A DNA stretch of 43,334 nucleotides from NCBI GenBank assembly GCA_017898095.1, contig JAGKQJ010000012.1:1-43334 (forward strand), written 5' to 3'. This stretch comes from Bacillaceae bacterium Marseille-Q3522. GTDB taxonomy: Bacteria; Bacillota; Bacilli; Bacillales; Cytobacillaceae. Below, piece by piece: positions 41,291 to 43,334 of the stretch. A program made the translations under genes and the position numbers. The number at the start of each line of letters is the position of its first letter. The stretch's first letter is position 1. Under the pieces are notes generated by a model. The model worked only from the letters and a program-made list of their open reading frames with translations. It did no database searches and was not told the origin of the DNA.

Positions 41291-41914
41291 TTATGATAAA
41301 ACTGTCCATCTTTGCTCCAGTTCGATTAAATTGCCGCTGATTCTTGCTACATCGCTTTTCACACCTGAACGGGTTATTAATGTAGGAAGTACATTGTCTG
41401 TATACTGTTGATGGGAGCGGAGGCTGTCCCAAATAGATGCCACTAAATACAAATTCTCATTTTTGCTAAATACCCCTGCCAGCATTCCCGGTGAAGCAAC
41501 CATTCCATTATTCCAAACATCTTTTTGCATTTGTTCAAAGTGATGTTGCTTTTCTTCATCAACACAGCAGTCGGCGATTCGAAGGACATTCCCGCTTTGT
41601 AAATATTTCACAATATCTTCCGGACCAATTGAAAACATTTTTTCGTAAAGCTGAACATTAATGTTTAGGTACGAGCTTCTTTGGTTACTGCGATGGAAAA
41701 TGTAATCATGGTGATGCTCCATAAAATGCTGATAGGAATCACGGTTCTCCCAAAAAGCGAGAATACCTGCTTCAAACGGCTTGCGCAGATCCCAGCCGCC
41801 AATTTGCCCTAAAAAGCCATTAATTTTATGTAATTCCCGCCATTTTTCCTGAGCTTCTGAAAAGGATTGTTTATTATTATCCTCAACTTTACATTTAATC
41901 CATTTGAGTAGCAA
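41291..41914 (-). CDS. ydbC: YdbC-like protein (DUF4937) of unknown function
   Basis: 207 residues, MLLKWIKCKVEDNNKQSFSEAQEKW, FLGQIGGWDLRKP, ILAFWENRDSYQHFMEHHHDYIF. This is the ferredoxin-like ABM-type fold seen twice in YdbC of B. subtilis. Soluble, function not known; such folds often act as small monooxygenases, but the sequence does not show that. ATG 41914 follows AAGGACG on the minus strand. Confidence 0.75.
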   Translation of the reverse strand: MLLKWIKCKVEDNNKQSFSEAQEKWRELHKINGFLGQIGGWDLRKPFEAGILAFWENRDSYQHFMEHHHDYIFHRSNQRSSYLNINVQLYEKMFSIGPEDIVKYLQSGNVLRIADCCVDEEKQHHFEQMQKDVWNNGMVASPGMLAGVFSKNENLYLVASIWDSLRSHQQYTDNVLPTLITRSGVKSDVARISGNLIELEQRWTVLS

Positions 41915-41956
41915 TTTTTTACGTCCTTTCTGTTTTTTAGTTATTTTTGAAAAAAT

Positions 41957-41985
41957 GACTGTGCAAAAAAATGCACAGTCCCTTT
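41957..41985 (-). terminator. Intrinsic terminator of the thioredoxin-like gene
   Basis: GACTGTGCA (41957-41965) and TGCACAGTC (41972-41980); on the minus strand the stem is followed by ATTTTTTC. It lies between the thioredoxin-like gene and ydbC. Confidence 0.75.
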
Positions 41986-42129
41986 TCCCGTATTACCATA
42001 TTTTTTAAAATATCCCATCCCGAATAAATAGGATATTCACGTCATTTGAATAGAGTCTCCTCTCGGCCCCCGATCTTTGTTCCTGGCAAGAATCTAATAT
42101 CTGTCCTCTCTCTCCTGTTTACAAACGTA

Positions 42130-42711
42130 TTATACTAAATCACAGGCTTCAGCAGGCATCCAATGGGCATCTTTGCCTTCCCATTTTACGTTGCAGCCGA
42201 TCGGGTTTGTCAATGGGGTTGCAATGGCTTTACCTGCTAAATGTTCTTCAAGAGCAATTTGCAAATCATTCACAGTCATTTTGTCCGTTTGCCGAGGATT
42301 ATCGACACCGCGCCCGGTATAAATCAATTTTCTGTCTTCATCAAAAACGTAAAAATGCGGTGTTCTTAATGCACCGTAAGCACTTGCGACATCTTGTGAT
42401 TGATCACGTAAATATGTCCAAGGAAAATGTTGTTCTTCCATTATTTCCACCATATGCTCCATCGAATCATCTGCATGTGTTTTTTCGCTGTTCGAGTTGA
42501 TGCCGGCAAAAACAACACCGCGATCTTGAAAGGCTTCCGCTGTTTTCCGGATTACTTCATTCGAGCCAATAACAAAAGGGCAATGGTTGCAAGTAAAAAA
42601 GAGGACCAGTACACGGGCATCAGCAAAGCTAGCTAAGGAGTACGTTTTACCGTCGGTAGCCGGCAAGGAAAAGTCAGGCGCCTTTGCACCAATTTCAAGA
42701 GTAAATGCCAT
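42130..42711 (-). CDS. Thioredoxin-fold redox protein (peroxiredoxin/ResA-like)
   Basis: 193 residues: [42 protein letters not shown] with a C-x-x-C (CNHC), [31 protein letters not shown]. This is the family of small AhpC/TSA-type thioredoxins common in Bacillaceae. A C-terminal Cys (IGCNVKW) and CDLV end are notable. ATG 42711 lies 8 nt after AGGAGG; an ATG three codons upstream (42720) is less likely. Cytoplasmic; partner unknown. Confidence 0.85.
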   Translation of the reverse strand: MAFTLEIGAKAPDFSLPATDGKTYSLASFADARVLVLFFTCNHCPFVIGSNEVIRKTAEAFQDRGVVFAGINSNSEKTHADDSMEHMVEIMEEQHFPWTYLRDQSQDVASAYGALRTPHFYVFDEDRKLIYTGRGVDNPRQTDKMTVNDLQIALEEHLAGKAIATPLTNPIGCNVKWEGKDAHWMPAEACDLV

Positions 42712-42814
42712 CAAAATCAAACCTCCTATATGGAATAGTAGATTATGAAAAATTCATCCCTCATTAGTTTATAAAACATAGTTTTTCTAAGCAAAACATT
42801 TGCCTGAAAGCTAT

Positions 42815-43141
42815 TTATCGCAGATTAAGGGGCAGTAATACCCCCACCTCCAAAATGGAGGTGATACCAGTCATTTTAGGTGGGGGATAAACTGCCCCTA
42901 AAAGCCCGATTGGTGAAATGAGGTTTTTCTTAGGGCTTTTAGCCCTTAGAAAAATCAATCAGGCTTCGCGTGATAAGAATTTTCTTTGGGCTTTAGCCCT
43001 TAGAAAATTCAATCGGGCTTTGCGCGACTAACCATCAGTGGGGGATGAAGGCCGACTAAGACCGCAACGTCCTGTTGCAACGTCGGCACTAGTACGTCCT
43101 GTACGTCGAAAAACCCCCACTGATGGAAGTTTCACTTTATC
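42815..43141 (-). repeat. MITE-like palindromic repeat, copy C (reverse orientation)
   Basis: Reads TTATCGCAGATTAAGGGG at 42816 and ends GATGGAAGTTTCACTTTATC at 43122-43141, the two ends of copies A/B in reverse. Inside are the CCATCAGTGGGGG hairpin arms (43032 and 43114 areas), two TTAGGGCTTTTAGCCCTTAG-like hairpins and the CGACGTACAGGACGTACTAG module (complement). Longer than A/B (about 327 bp) because its filler modules differ. Confidence 0.75.
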
Positions 43142-43159
43142 TAATTAATCCTTCGGGCT

Positions 43160-43334
43160 TTAAATTCCATTAACCGGATTTTTTCTTTTCTTTGCATATC
43201 CGATGATGAAAAACAGTAATGATATAAAAGCATTAGACAGTGCTGTAATAACAATTGAGGTAGTGTCTTCTTTTCCTTTTACATAGTTGAATATAATTTT
43301 ATTGATGCTAAAGTTAACGATAATTCCAAATAAT
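43160..43334 (-). CDS. C-terminal end of a small membrane protein (cut by window edge)
   Basis: The minus strand is open from the right edge to a TAA at 43160-43162, giving 57 residues with two hydrophobic stretches (LFGIIVNFSI and ALSNAFISLLFFIIGYA) and a basic C-terminus AKKRKNPVNGI. Codon use fits the neighbourhood. Too short to assign. Confidence 0.6.
   Translation of the reverse strand, partial: LFGIIVNFSINKIIFNYVKGKEDTTSIVITALSNAFISLLFFIIGYAKKRKNPVNGI

Overview
The window looks like a chromosomal segment of a low-GC, spore-former-type Gram-positive bacterium (Bacillaceae). Reasons: AGGAGG-type ribosome sites, frequent TTG/GTG starts, a tRNA-Gly T-box leader, an EpsA-D/F/G/L/M/N-like exopolysaccharide locus with a SinR homologue, YdbC- and CidAB-like genes, and intrinsic terminators with U-runs. 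I cannot name the species from the sequence alone.

Left flank (1-6660): the tail of an ECF sigma factor overlaps its presumed anti-sigma gene, which is broken by a frameshift and a stop. A minus-strand kdsA-kdsD-kdsC operon follows, which would make Kdo from ribulose-5-P and PEP and is unusual in a Gram-positive; kdsA seems to start at AUU. Then come a truncated PD-(D/E)XK/Rpn-type transposase remnant and glyS behind a T-box riboswitch.

Centre (6700-32814): a long plus-strand eps locus. It starts at a TTGACA-N17-TAAAAT promoter whose spacer is the palindrome GTTCTTTATAAAGAAC, with similar sites 50 bp upstream and 42 bp downstream. These match the SinR half-site GTTCTYT, and a SinR-like protein is encoded inside the locus (24108). 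The genes supply a chain-length/tyrosine-kinase pair (with a degenerate kinase), an EAR-type antitermination leader before epsC, a UDP-diNAc-bacillosamine-type pathway (EpsC dehydratase, EpsN aminotransferase, EpsM acetyltransferase), an EpsL initiating transferase, GalE, about eight glycosyltransferases, an EpsG-like polymerase, a Wzx flippase, and modifiers (acyltransferase, pyruvyl transferase, glycerophosphate transferase plus TagD, a PP-loop protein of unknown role). Several repeat families lie in its intergenic gaps.

Right-centre (33811-38673): a compact RiPP-like cluster. It has a 44-aa precursor-like peptide with a lasso-type leader and a GKP/GRP collagen-like tail, an HprK-like kinase, a PqqD/RRE protein, an ER-type S26 peptidase, an ABC transporter and an NTP_transf_5 nucleotidyltransferase. 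The lasso cyclase and B2 protease are both absent. Two 16-bp palindromes of the eps type precede it, so it may be co-regulated with the matrix by SinR. This is the best candidate for an undescribed system here.

Right flank (38777-43334): a LysR regulator divergent from cidAB, a ydbC-like gene, a thioredoxin-fold gene, another copy of the palindromic repeat found at 29.5 kb, and the C-terminus of a small membrane protein running off the edge.
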